Source: an uncultured Bacilli bacterium (GTDB lineage Bacteria > Bacillota_I > Bacilli_A > RF39 > UBA660). Taken from it: a DNA stretch of 46,482 bases. Position 1 is the first letter of the stretch, and each line of letters opens with the position of its first letter. The position numbers and the translations under genes are program-made. Positions 30,516 to 40,561 of the stretch are shown here, in pieces. The notes beneath the pieces are model-generated. The model had not been told where the DNA came from, did no database searches, and saw nothing but the letters and a program-made list of their open reading frames with translations. Location: assembly GCA_944350285.1 (NCBI GenBank), contig CALVOL010000003.1, positions 1 to 46,482 on the forward strand, written 5' to 3'.

Positions 30516-31256
30516 TTATCTTTCTAAATTTAAAAGAAGTGAAAAGTCTTTACATAGTTTTAAATCGTTTTTATTTGCGTATTCTGTAAATTCTAGGCTC
30601 ATATAGTGGATTGGCTCTAATACTTGGAGCTGTCTTTCTTGTAACTCTGTATTATTTCTAATAGACATTGCTAAACGTCCAATCGCATCTCTAATTTCTT
30701 CTTTAAGTCGTTCATTCATTGGTTTGCCTGTATAATACTCAACTAACTTTTTTAAAGCATCTTGATGCTTTTTCCAGTTTTTTAGGGCAATCTCATTTGA
30801 AAGTTCTAAAGATTCACAAGCACGCTTACCGTTTTTGTACTTTGGTAATAACATGATTGCACCTAACGGTCTTTCTTCAAAAGAGTATGGACAACCATCT
30901 GGTGTTAATAAAGAACATCTTGTCTTTTCAGAAAATAAATCTACAATTCCTCTTTTTCTATTTCGAACTCTTAAAAATAAGATAGGATTGATAATGGATC
31001 TATTTTTTACGTAGCTCTTTTCAAAAATAGAAGTAATGCTAATTGTTTCTTTGTCTAATTCTTTTTTTAAACCTTCAAAAGATAAATCTTCAAAGTCTTC
31101 TATAAAATAGGCACAGCCACATTTCTTACAGCATGAGTCTTTGCATTCCCTACAATAGGGCTTCTCAAAAATACTAAGGTCTTCAAAATTACGATAAAAA
31201 GACATAACTTTTTCATTTTCTAAATATTCTTTACTAGGAAATCTATTATTTTTCAT
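30516..31256 (-). CDS. Cys-rich hypothetical protein (YkgJ-like metal-binding pattern)
   Basis: A 246-residue soluble protein. Near residues 37-50 it has a dense Cys cluster, YCRECKDSCCKKCGCAYF, and near 120 the segment TRCSLLTPDGCPYSFEERPL. That order (Cys cluster, then C...CP...E.RP) recalls the YkgJ/FliB-type zinc- or iron-chelating proteins, but the match is partial and I would not assign a reaction. The C-terminal half is helical. AGAGG precedes the ATG. It is convergent with ftsW and seems to be a single gene. Confidence 0.55.
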   Translation of the reverse strand: MKNNRFPSKEYLENEKVMSFYRNFEDLSIFEKPYCRECKDSCCKKCGCAYFIEDFEDLSFEGLKKELDKETISITSIFEKSYVKNRSIINPILFLRVRNRKRGIVDLFSEKTRCSLLTPDGCPYSFEERPLGAIMLLPKYKNGKRACESLELSNEIALKNWKKHQDALKKLVEYYTGKPMNERLKEEIRDAIGRLAMSIRNNTELQERQLQVLEPIHYMSLEFTEYANKNDLKLCKDFSLLLNLER

Positions 31257-31325
31257 TTTAAACCTCTTTTCAAAACAAAGAATATTCTAGCAAAAAATTA
31301 TGAAAAGAACAAGAAAAAAAAAGAT

Positions 31326-32546
31326 TTATTTTTCTTCTTTGCTACTTAGCCTGATATCATAATGCTTTACTCTTTCTAAAACTTGTTCATCAGAAGTTTC
31401 ATAAAACCTATAAAAATCAGTGCTGTTTCCTTCTAGAAGTGTTTGATTTAACGCGGTTTGAAGGTTTTCTTCTGTTTGTTTTTTTGCTATTTCATTTTGC
31501 TTTTTTTCTAATAAATACAAAATTGTTTCTTCATCAACCCCTGCTTTTATTAAAGTATCTGAATCTATCTTAGATAAATCTTTGTATGCTTCCACTAAAA
31601 CATCCATGGCATCAGGATTATTTTGATTAGCAACTTGATAAAGCCACTTGTCTTCTTGGTTGGAAATTTCATAGATTATATAATCTAAACAATACAAAAT
31701 ATCTTGTTGAATAGATGGCTTATGATTAGCGATAATAGTCTCTAAAAGAAGACGATCCTTACCAATATTTGCTTCTAATAATTCATAATAATATTGCATA
31801 CTCCCATAGGAACTAATAGAATCTAAAAACAAGATTTTTTCTGGATGTTTTCCAATAGTTGCATGACTACATGCTTGCAACATCATTTTTTTTCTGTTTA
31901 CTCCTTTTTGTTTAGCAATCATATATAAAAGAAAGGGATTAGATCTTATCATCTCGTTTGTGAATGCATTTAACAAAACTTTTTTTTCTTCGCCTTTGGC
32001 ATCACTAAGTATTTGAACAAAAAATGGATTTTTTATAATTTGTAATTCAAAAAAAGCATCTCTCATCACTATCATATCTTCGACAGAAGACTGCCTTTTT
32101 ATATGATACATCAAATATTTACTTTTTGTAATACCAGCAAACTCTTCACAATAAAGGCTTAATATAAAGTTTATTTTTTCTGCACTATCTTGTGCCAACG
32201 CATTACGTAATATATCAGGGTTTTCTTTTTCTAACGTATCCGTTATAGCTTTTAAAATAATCTTTTTCATAACCTTATTAGGTTGATTATTTGCAATTGT
32301 TAGATACTGTTTTACTTTTTCAATTTCGATCTTTTTATGAGATGATAAAACCAGAAATTCCGCTACTTCAGAATCCATATTTTCTGAGAAAAATAAAGCA
32401 ATATATTTTTCCTCTAATTCTAATACTTTGTAAAGTTCTCTACTTGGATAATCTAAACTTGTTAATTTTTTTATATACTCCGGTTTTAATGTAATATTCT
32501 TTTCTTTTAAAAAACTTAATACATCATACATGTCTTCGTATGTCAT
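31326..32546 (-). CDS. helical-repeat hypothetical protein
   Basis: A 406-residue soluble protein made almost wholly of helices, with HEAT-like or armadillo-like regularity: repeated units such as NPFFVQILSDAKGEEKKVLL, NPFLLYMIAKQKGVNRKKMM and HPEKILFLDSISS, each near 30 residues. The correct start is the ATG at 32546, behind AGAGGAA; a longer frame reading back toward mraY has no ribosome site and an implausible hydrophobic beginning. The gene sits among division genes but 73 bases from mraY. Function unknown. Confidence 0.55.
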   Translation of the reverse strand: MTYEDMYDVLSFLKEKNITLKPEYIKKLTSLDYPSRELYKVLELEEKYIALFFSENMDSEVAEFLVLSSHKKIEIEKVKQYLTIANNQPNKVMKKIILKAITDTLEKENPDILRNALAQDSAEKINFILSLYCEEFAGITKSKYLMYHIKRQSSVEDMIVMRDAFFELQIIKNPFFVQILSDAKGEEKKVLLNAFTNEMIRSNPFLLYMIAKQKGVNRKKMMLQACSHATIGKHPEKILFLDSISSYGSMQYYYELLEANIGKDRLLLETIIANHKPSIQQDILYCLDYIIYEISNQEDKWLYQVANQNNPDAMDVLVEAYKDLSKIDSDTLIKAGVDEETILYLLEKKQNEIAKKQTEENLQTALNQTLLEGNSTDFYRFYETSDEQVLERVKHYDIRLSSKEEK

Positions 32547-32619
32547 ACTTATTCCTCTTTTCTTAAAATTTATTATACTTATAAATACTAAAAAGTAAAG
32601 AAAAAAAGAGATTTCTCTC

Positions 32620-33612
32620 TTATAACCAAACACCATAAGTAATCGCGGCCATGGCAAGTAATAGTCCTACCACATAAAATGCTTTTACAATATCTTGTTC
32701 GCTCCAACCTAGCTGTTCAAAGTGATGATGAAGTGGCGCCATTTTAAATATTTTTTTGTTAAATTTACGAATGGCAATAATCTGTATCATACTGGATAGA
32801 GTTTCTACTACAAATACACCACCAATTAAAGCAAGAGATAATTCATGGCGTGTAATAATGGCAATCGATGCCATAGCGCCACCTAGAGCAAGGCTTCCTA
32901 GGTCTCCCATGAATACTTTGGCAGGATAACTATTAAATAGTAAAAATCCTAGCAAAGCTCCAACAAGCACGAAACAGAAAATCGCGACTTCTTGATATCC
33001 TTCCATCCAGGTCGCATTCCAAGATAGAATTCCGAATGCTAAATAAGCAATGACACAAAGGCCACCACAAAGGCCATCTAGCCCATCGGTAATATTTACC
33101 GCATTGGATGAACCAACTAGTAAAAATAAAATGAATAAGCCGAAGGCCCAGCCAAGAGGTAATACAATATTTAATGAAGTGATTTCTACTACTGGTTCGC
33201 CACCATTTTTCATAAAAATATAAAAGAATATTACTGCAATTACCATTTGCAGTAAGAATTTGGTTGAAACTCTTAATCCTTCGTTATTATGATATCTTAC
33301 TTTTAACCAATCGTCTATGAATCCGAGTAATGCATATGCTAAGAATACAAAGACAACAATGATTAAATTATGATTTAATGTGATGGATCCTCTTAAATAA
33401 AGTAAAAACAATGTAATCAGGACTGGCAAGATAAAGATAATTCCTCCCATTGTAGGAGTTCCTTCTTTTTTTAGGTGACGTTCACCAACCATATCACTGA
33501 CGTGTTGTCTAAAATTCACTTTTTTTAATATAGGGATAAAGATTAATCCGCATATAATAGCAAAGATGAAACCTAACATCATTGCTAAAGCAGTTTTCGC
33601 TAAAATTAGCAT
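32620..33612 (-). CDS. mraY: phospho-MurNAc-pentapeptide transferase MraY
   Basis: MraY transfers phospho-MurNAc-pentapeptide to undecaprenyl phosphate, forming lipid I. The 330 residues have about ten membrane helices. Active-site motifs are present: KKEGTPTMGGIIF near 50, FIDDWLKV near 98, NAVNITDGLDGL near 170, FMGDLGSLALGG near 234 and the His loop APLHHHFEQLGWSE near 294. AGGTGAG is before the ATG. It follows the penicillin-binding protein gene by 80 bases, keeping the ftsI-mraY neighbour order of the usual division cluster, but murD, ftsW, murG and ftsQ are not next to it. Confidence 0.97.
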   Translation of the reverse strand: MLILAKTALAMMLGFIFAIICGLIFIPILKKVNFRQHVSDMVGERHLKKEGTPTMGGIIFILPVLITLFLLYLRGSITLNHNLIIVVFVFLAYALLGFIDDWLKVRYHNNEGLRVSTKFLLQMVIAVIFFYIFMKNGGEPVVEITSLNIVLPLGWAFGLFILFLLVGSSNAVNITDGLDGLCGGLCVIAYLAFGILSWNATWMEGYQEVAIFCFVLVGALLGFLLFNSYPAKVFMGDLGSLALGGAMASIAIITRHELSLALIGGVFVVETLSSMIQIIAIRKFNKKIFKMAPLHHHFEQLGWSEQDIVKAFYVVGLLLAMAAITYGVWL

Positions 33613-33692
33613 ACACTCACCTACCTACCCATATTATACAATAAATTCGCATATATCATGGATTTTTTCCTCTTTTTTACAAAATTTGGACA

Positions 33693-35597
33693 TCAACCTA
33701 ACATTAATTTGACAGTTCCTCCTTCTTTGATATAAGTATTCGCACTAGGACTTTGATATATCACATTTTCGCCTACTCCAGAGTATTCTACTGTAAATCC
33801 TTTTAATGTTTTTTTGGCATCTTCTAAATTCAATCCCGTTACATCCGGTAATTGTACATATTTTGTATCAAGCCAGTTATATTCTTTTTCCATCCCATCC
33901 TGACTTGGTTCAATTCCTAAAACACTAATCGCCGTTTCTAAAACCGATTTGGCAACAGGGGCGGCAACAACTCCCCCGTATTGGGTAACACCTTGGGGGT
34001 GGTCGATTGCTACATACACTACAATCTCTGGATCATCTGCTGGCATAAATCCTATAAAAGATAAAATATAATTGCCATCCATATATACTCCGTTTTGAAC
34101 TTTTTGGGCAGTTCCCGTTTTTCCGCCTACCCGGTAATTTTCAATATAAGCACTTCGTCCGGAACCATTGGCAACAACACTCTCTAGGGCATATCTGACT
34201 AGCTTACTTGTTTCTTCACTAATCACCTTTCGTCTCATGACTGGTTCTTTTGTATAAATAATCGAATTCGTTTCAGGTTCTAACATTTCACTCACAAGAT
34301 ATGGCTCATACAGTGTCCCACCATTAATCGCTGCTGATACCGCGGTTACTTGCTGAATTGGAGTGACACTAATACCTTGTCCAAAAGCGGTTGTAGCTAG
34401 TTCTACTGGCCCCATTTTATCCACTTGAAATAAAATACCATTCGATTCTCCATTTAAATCAATCCCTGTCTTAGACCCAAACCCAAAATTAGTAATATAA
34501 CTCATCAAAGTATTGGTTCCAAGACGTTGCCCAAGTTCCACAAATCCAGGGTTGCAACTATTTTCTACGACCTCTAAAAATGTTTGAGCTCCATGACCGC
34601 CGCTCTTCCAACAATGAATGGTCGCTCCATCGACGTTAACACTACCATCATCATAATAAGTATCTTCAAATAGATTCACTGTTTGTTCTTCTAAAGAAGT
34701 TGCCAAAGTCATAATTTTAAACGTAGATCCAGGCTCATAAGTCATCCAAATCGGTAAGTTTTGATTAATTGTTTCGGTCGTATAGTCTTGATAGTTATTC
34801 GGATCAAAATTAGGACGACTTGCCATTGCTAAAATTTCCCCAGTATCAGGATCCATCGCTAGTATTAAGGCATGTTCTGGAGTATATTTACTCATGATAT
34901 TATCAAGTTCTCGCTCGGCAGCCAGTTGAATATCCAAATCAATCGTTAACTGAATATTAATCCCGTCTTGTGGTTCTTCATACACTTCGGATAATTCTAA
35001 TCGATTTCCTTTCCCGTCAGAAAAATATTTAATTGCTCCATTCTTACCGGTTAAATAATCATCATAAGTAAGCTCTAGCCCCGAAAGGCCTTGATTATCA
35101 ATACCTACATAGCCTAAAACATGAGAAAGTGTGCTACCATATGGATAATATCGTTTACTCTCTTTTACTAAATACACTCCGTCATACCCAAGTTCATCGA
35201 TTTTAGCAGCAATATCATAAGAAAGCTGTCTCCCTTCTGGATGCACTCTTTCGATACTCGTTTTTTTACTGACATGAGCAAGCATATCTTCATAGTCACT
35301 ATTTAAAATTTCACTTAGTTTCTCTGCGACTTCTTCTTTATTTTGAATTTGATTAGGAATGAGTACTAAAGAAGTCGTTGTAATATTGGTAGCTAAAACC
35401 TTGCCATTCCTATCATTAATTTCGCCACGATCTGCTCCAATAGGAAGTTCCCTACTCCACAAAGATTCTGCTAAAGTACTTAGTTTTTGATAATCAAAAA
35501 CTTGAATATAAAATACCCGAATCACAATGATAATTAAAATACACAAAATAAAGAGAAAAAAGAAACGTATCCTTGTATGTATGTCAGAAAAAAACAT
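33693..35597 (-). CDS. class B penicillin-binding protein with a C-terminal PASTA domain (FtsI/PBP2X/SpoVD-like)
   Basis: A D,D-transpeptidase that cross-links septal peptidoglycan, partner of FtsW. The 634 residues hold a short cytoplasmic start, one membrane helix (about 11-30), a dimerisation region beginning ADRGEINDRNGKVLATN, then the transpeptidase with Ser291-x-x-Lys294 (STFK), Ser347-x-Asn349 (SCN) and Lys493-Thr-Gly (KTG). One PASTA repeat closes the protein (VQLPDVTGLNLEDAKKTL, about 575-634). Its place beside mraY supports an FtsI role. The 152-base gap upstream holds a TTGACT with a poor -10. Confidence 0.93.
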   Translation of the reverse strand: MFFSDIHTRIRFFFLFILCILIIIVIRVFYIQVFDYQKLSTLAESLWSRELPIGADRGEINDRNGKVLATNITTTSLVLIPNQIQNKEEVAEKLSEILNSDYEDMLAHVSKKTSIERVHPEGRQLSYDIAAKIDELGYDGVYLVKESKRYYPYGSTLSHVLGYVGIDNQGLSGLELTYDDYLTGKNGAIKYFSDGKGNRLELSEVYEEPQDGINIQLTIDLDIQLAAERELDNIMSKYTPEHALILAMDPDTGEILAMASRPNFDPNNYQDYTTETINQNLPIWMTYEPGSTFKIMTLATSLEEQTVNLFEDTYYDDGSVNVDGATIHCWKSGGHGAQTFLEVVENSCNPGFVELGQRLGTNTLMSYITNFGFGSKTGIDLNGESNGILFQVDKMGPVELATTAFGQGISVTPIQQVTAVSAAINGGTLYEPYLVSEMLEPETNSIIYTKEPVMRRKVISEETSKLVRYALESVVANGSGRSAYIENYRVGGKTGTAQKVQNGVYMDGNYILSFIGFMPADDPEIVVYVAIDHPQGVTQYGGVVAAPVAKSVLETAISVLGIEPSQDGMEKEYNWLDTKYVQLPDVTGLNLEDAKKTLKGFTVEYSGVGENVIYQSPSANTYIKEGGTVKLMLG

Positions 35598-35749
35598 AGA
35601 ATCACCTAATGTATCCTATGTGTTACGTTTTCATTTTATGTAAATTTACTAAATTTGTTTTAGTCAAAGCATAATGTTTATTTTGTGTCTTACATTACTC
35701 TTTTTTTACCATTTATTCATTATTTTAATTGCTAAAACCTTTATATATA

Positions 35750-37066
35750 CTATTTAATATAGTTTAAGCAAAAAACAGCATATAGAGGAATTGATTTTAT
35801 GTGTTTTTCTTTGTCATATCCAAAATTTCTTGTGGAAATGCGAACTCCATATTTTGGGTGATATTTTTCCATATAGACATTTAAACTTTTTGACTGCACA
35901 TGGTTTCCGGATTTTACTTCGAGAGGTATCACTCCATCTTGTGTATCTATTACAAAATCAATCTCGGCAGTTGCGCTACTTTGCCAGTAGTATAGAGAAT
36001 AATTCATGCTCTGTAATTCCTCTGCTACAAAGTTCTCTGTAATAACACCTTTGTACAAAGACAAATTGTCTGTCAAAATATCCGAAACCTTTGTTTCTAG
36101 CAACGAGTTCATGATACCGACATCATTTAAAAATAATTTAAAAGTATCGTCTTTCACATATCCTTTTAATGGAATTTCTGGTGTACTAACCAAAGAAGAA
36201 ATAGTAACCATATTACTAGCGATTAACCAATCTAGGCTAGAAAGATAATCCCTACTTTTTGCCCCAGAAATTATTTTTGAAAACTGAAATTTATTAGACT
36301 CATTCGCTAGTTGTGAAGGAATAGAGCGATAAAGCCTTTCGATTTTTAATGCTTCAGCATTTGATAAAACATACTTATCCATATCCTTAAAATAAGAATC
36401 AATAATATTTTTTAAAATATTGACATCATATTTAATCACATCTTTGTTAATTGCAACCATATTTTTCACGGATTCAGGCATTCCACCAGTTATAAGATAA
36501 AGGCGATAATAATCTAGTGCTTTTTGATGAAGTGGACCCACTAATTCCGTATTATTATAAAATGAGATTTTAATTTCTTCTATTAACCTCTCTTCATGAA
36601 ATGCCCATAAAAACTCCATAAAATTCATAGGATATAATGTAAAAATTTCCACCTTACCAACTGGAAAGGAAAAATGACTTCTTTTTAACTTAACACCTAA
36701 TAAACTACCCGCACATATAATTCTCATAGTGGAATGTTTTTCACAAAAAAACTTTAAATCTGCGATAAGAGACTCAGATTCTTGGATTTCATCTATAAAT
36801 AAAATAGTATTTTCTTGTTCTAAATCTGTATTTACTAAAACCTTTAGAGCCCTATATTTTTCTTCCGCATTTAAGTTTGATTCATATAACTCAACAATAT
36901 CACGTCGTTCAAATAAATTCACTGATACACAGTTTTCAAAATTTTCATGAATAAATTTATCAATAATATAAGTTTTTCCTACTTGTCTTGCTCCTAGTAA
37001 CAATAATGGTTTTGCCTCTTTTTTCCCGCTCCAATTCACTAAATTTTGGTATATCTGTCTTTTCAT
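35750..37066 (-). CDS. AAA+ ATPase with C-terminal DUF4143 domain
   Basis: A 438-residue ATPase of a family common and often duplicated in gut bacteria. Walker A LLGARQVGKT is at about 23-32, Walker B TILFIDEIQ near 88, and the NTPase part continues to about 210 (AGSLLGVKLK, YPMNFMEFLW). The C-terminal domain ends with EIDFVIDTQDGVIPLEVKSG near 385-405, a restriction-nuclease-like strand pattern (D...ExK), as is usual for DUF4143. The job of the family is unclear; defence or toxin-antitoxin roles have been proposed. It is a single gene, with three short direct repeats 60-150 bases upstream. Confidence 0.85.
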   Translation of the reverse strand: MKRQIYQNLVNWSGKKEAKPLLLLGARQVGKTYIIDKFIHENFENCVSVNLFERRDIVELYESNLNAEEKYRALKVLVNTDLEQENTILFIDEIQESESLIADLKFFCEKHSTMRIICAGSLLGVKLKRSHFSFPVGKVEIFTLYPMNFMEFLWAFHEERLIEEIKISFYNNTELVGPLHQKALDYYRLYLITGGMPESVKNMVAINKDVIKYDVNILKNIIDSYFKDMDKYVLSNAEALKIERLYRSIPSQLANESNKFQFSKIISGAKSRDYLSSLDWLIASNMVTISSLVSTPEIPLKGYVKDDTFKLFLNDVGIMNSLLETKVSDILTDNLSLYKGVITENFVAEELQSMNYSLYYWQSSATAEIDFVIDTQDGVIPLEVKSGNHVQSKSLNVYMEKYHPKYGVRISTRNFGYDKEKHIKSIPLYAVFCLNYIK

Positions 37067-37125
37067 AAGTCCTCCTTCTTATATTTAACTATATTTTAAG
37101 TCAAATAATAGTAGAAGTCAATGGA

Positions 37126-37217
37126 AGTTGCACTTTTTTCTAACCACTTTTTGCAAATAATTACACCTTTTTCTAATCACTTTTTAATAAAAGTTGCACT
37201 TTTTTCTAAGGACTTAC
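37126..37217. repeat. three direct repeats upstream of the DUF4143 ATPase
   Basis: Units start at 37126, 37160 and 37192. Units 1 and 3 begin AGTTGCACTTTTTTCTAA; unit 2 is a variant, ATTACACCTTTTTCTAA. Units 1 and 2 continue with (C/T)CACTTTTT. Period is 34 then 32 bases. Unit 3 overlaps the 3' end of the small membrane-protein gene. Confidence 0.75.
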
Positions 37218-37368
37218 CACGTATTTTCTTCAAAATTATTTCTTCACTTGGTTCAAAAGACTTTCTCATTCTATACAAATCTTTTTGACTTTCTTTTGCT
37301 TCAGTAATACAACAAGCAATATCTAATATAAACGCGATTAAAATAAGAAATAAAAACACAAACAACAT
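37177..37368 (-). CDS. small membrane protein
   Basis: A 63-residue protein with one N-terminal membrane segment (MLFVFLFLILIAFILDIACC) and a charged cytoplasmic-type tail (ESQKDLYRMRKSFEPSEEII and on to KK). AGGTGG stands four bases before the ATG. The last codons fall within the third AGTTGCAC repeat, so the C-terminus (SATFIKK) may be repeat-derived. It is downstream of the VanZ-like gene by about 40 bases and may be on its transcript. No family recognised. Confidence 0.5.
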   Translation of the reverse strand: MLFVFLFLILIAFILDIACCITEAKESQKDLYRMRKSFEPSEEIILKKIRGKSLEKSATFIKK

Positions 37369-37407
37369 CAAACCACCTATATAAAAATATATGTGAATCT
37401 CTATTGT

Positions 37408-37845
37408 TTATGTTTTCTTTTTTTTTATACTATATACTTGAAAATAACAAAGTATTCCCACCGCACTGCCACACGAGTCAATCACAACATCAAAAATCCT
37501 AGGTGCTCTTCCGCCAACAAACATTTGATGAAATTCGTCGCTGGAAGCATAAAGAACACAGAATAGGAAAATCCAAATTAGGTTTTTGATTGTTAGCTTT
37601 TGATAAGCATTCAAAAGATTAGCGCATAATACTCCTAAAATAGCATACTCCGTGAAATGTGCGAGTTTTCGAATCACAAAAGATGCCACATCACTAGTAA
37701 GTGGAATATGCGTGATAGATTCCAATATTTTTAAAACGCCATTAGAAACATTAGAACTTTCTGAACCAGTTTGACTAGAAAAAAGAAAGATAATCAAAAG
37801 CCAACTTATTAGCAAGACCCATGATAATACTTTCTTCTTATTCAT
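37408..37845 (-). CDS. VanZ-like family membrane protein
   Basis: A 145-residue protein with four membrane helices. VanZ-family signatures are clear: FLFSSQTGSESS near 20, RKLAHFTEYAILGVLCANLL near 64, and YASSDEFHQMFVGGRAPRIF, then DVVIDSCGSAVG, near 99-130. The family is known from teicoplanin resistance, but most members have no proven role and are linked to the cell envelope. The start overlaps the end of the LCP gene by eight bases, so the two are coupled, which suggests an envelope polymer connection. Confidence 0.85.
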   Translation of the reverse strand: MNKKKVLSWVLLISWLLIIFLFSSQTGSESSNVSNGVLKILESITHIPLTSDVASFVIRKLAHFTEYAILGVLCANLLNAYQKLTIKNLIWIFLFCVLYASSDEFHQMFVGGRAPRIFDVVIDSCGSAVGILCYFQVYSIKKKKT

Positions 37846-39295
37846 CTAAAACCTCATTTAATTTGTTTACTGCTTCTGTTACTGTTTCTAGTTTTGGTTG
37901 CATGACATATAGATTTTGATTTGGATAGCTATAAGTTGGTAAATATGCCCCCGTTCCATCTACATTGTAGCTAGAAATATTCCATGAAGCCATATCATCT
38001 ATTTGCATTTTTACTAAGCTTGTTATCTCATCCATTGTCATATTTGTTTCAAATGTTCCATCTAAAGCATTTAGGATATTTGTATAATTAGAAATAATCG
38101 TACTTGAGCTTGTTACTTTGTTAATGATTAATTCGATTACTTGTTCTTGGTTTTCTCCACGGTGTCTATCTCCAGTAGAATACGCATGACGTTCTCTTGC
38201 GAAGGCTAACGCACAATCTCCATATACATAGTTATATCCTGGGTTAAATGAACAATTTCGGTTGGTCCAGCAAGTAAAGGTATAATCAACATCTGAATAA
38301 ATATTAATTCCACCAATGGCATCGACTAAATTGACAACAGCATTAAAGTTTACACGAACATAGTAAGGAATATCTATTTCAAGTAAGTCTTCAATAGTAG
38401 CCATTGTTAGGTCTACTCCACCAATGGTTCCAGTATGAGTAAGTTTATCACTGCTACTTGTACCATGAACATTTACATAATAATCTCTTGGAATATGAAC
38501 CATTAATATCTTCTTAGTATTAGGATTAACAGCTAAAACAATATTGACGTCACTCAAACTCCGACTTGGTAATTTTCCACTTCTAGTATCAATTCCACTT
38601 AGATATACTACAAATGGTTCTTTTGTAACATTGATTCCAGAAGAGGTATTTTCTACTTCTGTGGTGATTTCAATGGTATCTAACACTCTTACTTTTGACT
38701 CATATTCTTCATCATTTTGGACCATTGCGTCGTAATTACCAGAGTTTACCAAAATAATCAGTTCCGTATTTTCTGTTACTTGTTCTAATAAATCCACAAT
38801 GTTTTCTTGATATTTTATCGTAACATCTACCTTTTCTTTTAAATTATTCTCCACCGGACTCATATCTTCCATATCCTTATAAGACTCTACAGTAAGACCG
38901 GCAATGTCGCCGATACTTTGATATGATGCATTTTCATTTACCACTACATTATAAATATTTGTTTCATAGGTTGCTCCTAAGTTAGATTTTAAGAAACTGA
39001 TTGTTTCATTAATTTTTGTAATCGCAAATGCTTCAGCACTCATAAAAGCCAAAGCAAATAGATTTAAAATAATAAGCACCCAAGTTCGAGTATTCTTCTT
39101 TAAAATAAAGATCCCATGAATGGATAATAAAATCACAAATACCACCACAATAATTAAAAAATACTTTAAGGGTAATACGTTTGCAGAATAAATAAAATAT
39201 CCTAAAATAATCATAAATAAAATAGAAACAATCCAAATAACAACACTAAATTTATGCAATGCCTTATTTTTCTGTTTTGTATTTTTCTTTGCCAT
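37838..39295 (-). CDS. LytR-CpsA-Psr (LCP) family glycopolymer transferase
   Basis: LCP proteins attach teichoic acids or capsular polymers from undecaprenyl pyrophosphate to peptidoglycan. The 485 residues begin with three membrane helices (about 14-100), then an extracellular accessory region (about 105-225) and the LCP domain: VYLSGIDTRSG, SLSDVNIVLAVNPNTKKILM, HIPRDYYVNV, GGVDLTMATIEDLLEIDIPY and YVRVNFNAVVNLVDAIGGI. The Arg and Asp residues that bind the lipid phosphate are present. AGAGG precedes the start. Its place next to the polysaccharide cluster at 39395-46400 suggests that it ligates that polymer to the wall. Confidence 0.93.
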   Translation of the reverse strand: MAKKNTKQKNKALHKFSVVIWIVSILFMIILGYFIYSANVLPLKYFLIIVVVFVILLSIHGIFILKKNTRTWVLIILNLFALAFMSAEAFAITKINETISFLKSNLGATYETNIYNVVVNENASYQSIGDIAGLTVESYKDMEDMSPVENNLKEKVDVTIKYQENIVDLLEQVTENTELIILVNSGNYDAMVQNDEEYESKVRVLDTIEITTEVENTSSGINVTKEPFVVYLSGIDTRSGKLPSRSLSDVNIVLAVNPNTKKILMVHIPRDYYVNVHGTSSSDKLTHTGTIGGVDLTMATIEDLLEIDIPYYVRVNFNAVVNLVDAIGGINIYSDVDYTFTCWTNRNCSFNPGYNYVYGDCALAFARERHAYSTGDRHRGENQEQVIELIINKVTSSSTIISNYTNILNALDGTFETNMTMDEITSLVKMQIDDMASWNISSYNVDGTGAYLPTYSYPNQNLYVMQPKLETVTEAVNKLNEVLDE

Positions 39296-39394
39296 AATAA
39301 ACCTCTTTCTCGTCGATTTCTTTTTTTATTATACTATAAATAAGATTATTTTTCACAATATATTTTTGCAAAGTGTCAAGTAATAATACATTTT

Positions 39395-40561
39395 CTAATC
39401 TCTACTAAATAAGTCTCTTGTATATACTTTATCTGATACATCGTTTAAACTATCATCATATCGATTCACTAGTATCACATCAGAAAGAGTTTTAAATTCA
39501 TTAAAATCTTGAATTACTTTACTATTATAAAATTCTCTTTCTTTTAAAGTTGGTTCATAAATGATGGCTTCTACACCATTTGCTTTAATTCGTTTCATAA
39601 CTCCTTGAATGGCACTTGCTCTAAAATTATCTGAACCACTTTTCATCGTTAAACGATATATCCCCACTACTTTTGGATTCCTTTTTAATATCATTTCAGC
39701 AATGTGATCTTTTCTGGTTCGATTTGATTCTACAATTGCGCTAATAAGGTTTTCTGGAACATCTTTGTAATTTGCTTTTAATTGTTTGGTATCTTTTGGA
39801 AGGCAATATCCACCATAACCAAAAGACGGATTATTATAATGAGTTCCTATTCTTGGATCTAAACATACGCCTTCAATGATATCTTTCGTATTTAATCCTT
39901 TTAATTCCGCATAAGTATCTAATTCATTAAAATAAGCTACTCTAAGTGCTAAATAAGTATTAGCAAATAATTTTACTGCTTCTGCTTCAGTATTATTCAT
40001 ATAAAGTACTGGAATATCTTCTTTCATAGCACAAGATTGTAGCATTTCTACAAACACTTTTGCTCTTTCAGATTTTTCTCCTACTATAATTCTAGATGGG
40101 TATAAATTATCATACAAAGCTTTTCCTTCTCTTAAAAATTCTGGAGAAAAGAAAATATTATCTATTTGATATTTCTTTTTAACATTTTCAATAAATCCTA
40201 CTGGTATCGTAGATTTTACAACCATCGTAGTATCCATATTCATAGAAATTACTTTCGTAATAATATCTTCTACAGAAGATGTATCAAAAAAATTTTTCTC
40301 ATCATCATAATTGGTTGGTGTACTAATTATGATGTAATCAGCATCACAAAAAGCTTCTTGATAATCCATCGTTGCTTTTAAATTCAACTCTTTTTCTCTA
40401 AAAAACTTTTCAATATATTCATCCTTTATAGGACTAATTCTGTTATTTATTTTTTCTACTTTTTCTGGAACGATATCTAATGCCATTACTTCATATTTTT
40501 GACTTAGTAATGTTGCAAGTGATAAACCTACGTATCCTGTTCCTGCTACTGCTATTTTCAT
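39395..40561 (-). CDS. ugd: UDP-glucose/UDP-sugar 6-dehydrogenase
   Basis: Oxidises UDP-glucose, or a related nucleotide sugar, to the uronic acid with two NAD+. The 388 residues show an N-terminal Rossmann motif ([20 protein letters not shown]), [20 protein letters not shown] near 80, the central helix segment [20 protein letters not shown], and catalytic Cys253 in [15 protein letters not shown]. Length is that of the short bacterial Ugd type. The start codon overlaps the flippase stop by four bases. It is the last gene of the polysaccharide unit in this direction and supplies an acidic sugar precursor, so the surface polymer is probably anionic. Confidence 0.93.
   Translation of the reverse strand: MKIAVAGTGYVGLSLATLLSQKYEVMALDIVPEKVEKINNRISPIKDEYIEKFFREKELNLKATMDYQEAFCDADYIIISTPTNYDDEKNFFDTSSVEDIITKVISMNMDTTMVVKSTIPVGFIENVKKKYQIDNIFFSPEFLREGKALYDNLYPSRIIVGEKSERAKVFVEMLQSCAMKEDIPVLYMNNTEAEAVKLFANTYLALRVAYFNELDTYAELKGLNTKDIIEGVCLDPRIGTHYNNPSFGYGGYCLPKDTKQLKANYKDVPENLISAIVESNRTRKDHIAEMILKRNPKVVGIYRLTMKSGSDNFRASAIQGVMKRIKANGVEAIIYEPTLKEREFYNSKVIQDFNEFKTLSDVILVNRYDDSLNDVSDKVYTRDLFSRD

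Noticed and set aside
32547-32657. N-terminal extension of the helical-repeat protein into mraY
   Set aside because: The extension overlaps the mraY coding region, is hydrophobic and has no ribosome site, whereas the ATG at 32546 has one.
35598-35749. Promoter or mraZ-like leader upstream of the penicillin-binding protein
   Set aside because: A TTGACT is present but no convincing -10 at the proper distance, and no mraZ or rsmH frame is seen.
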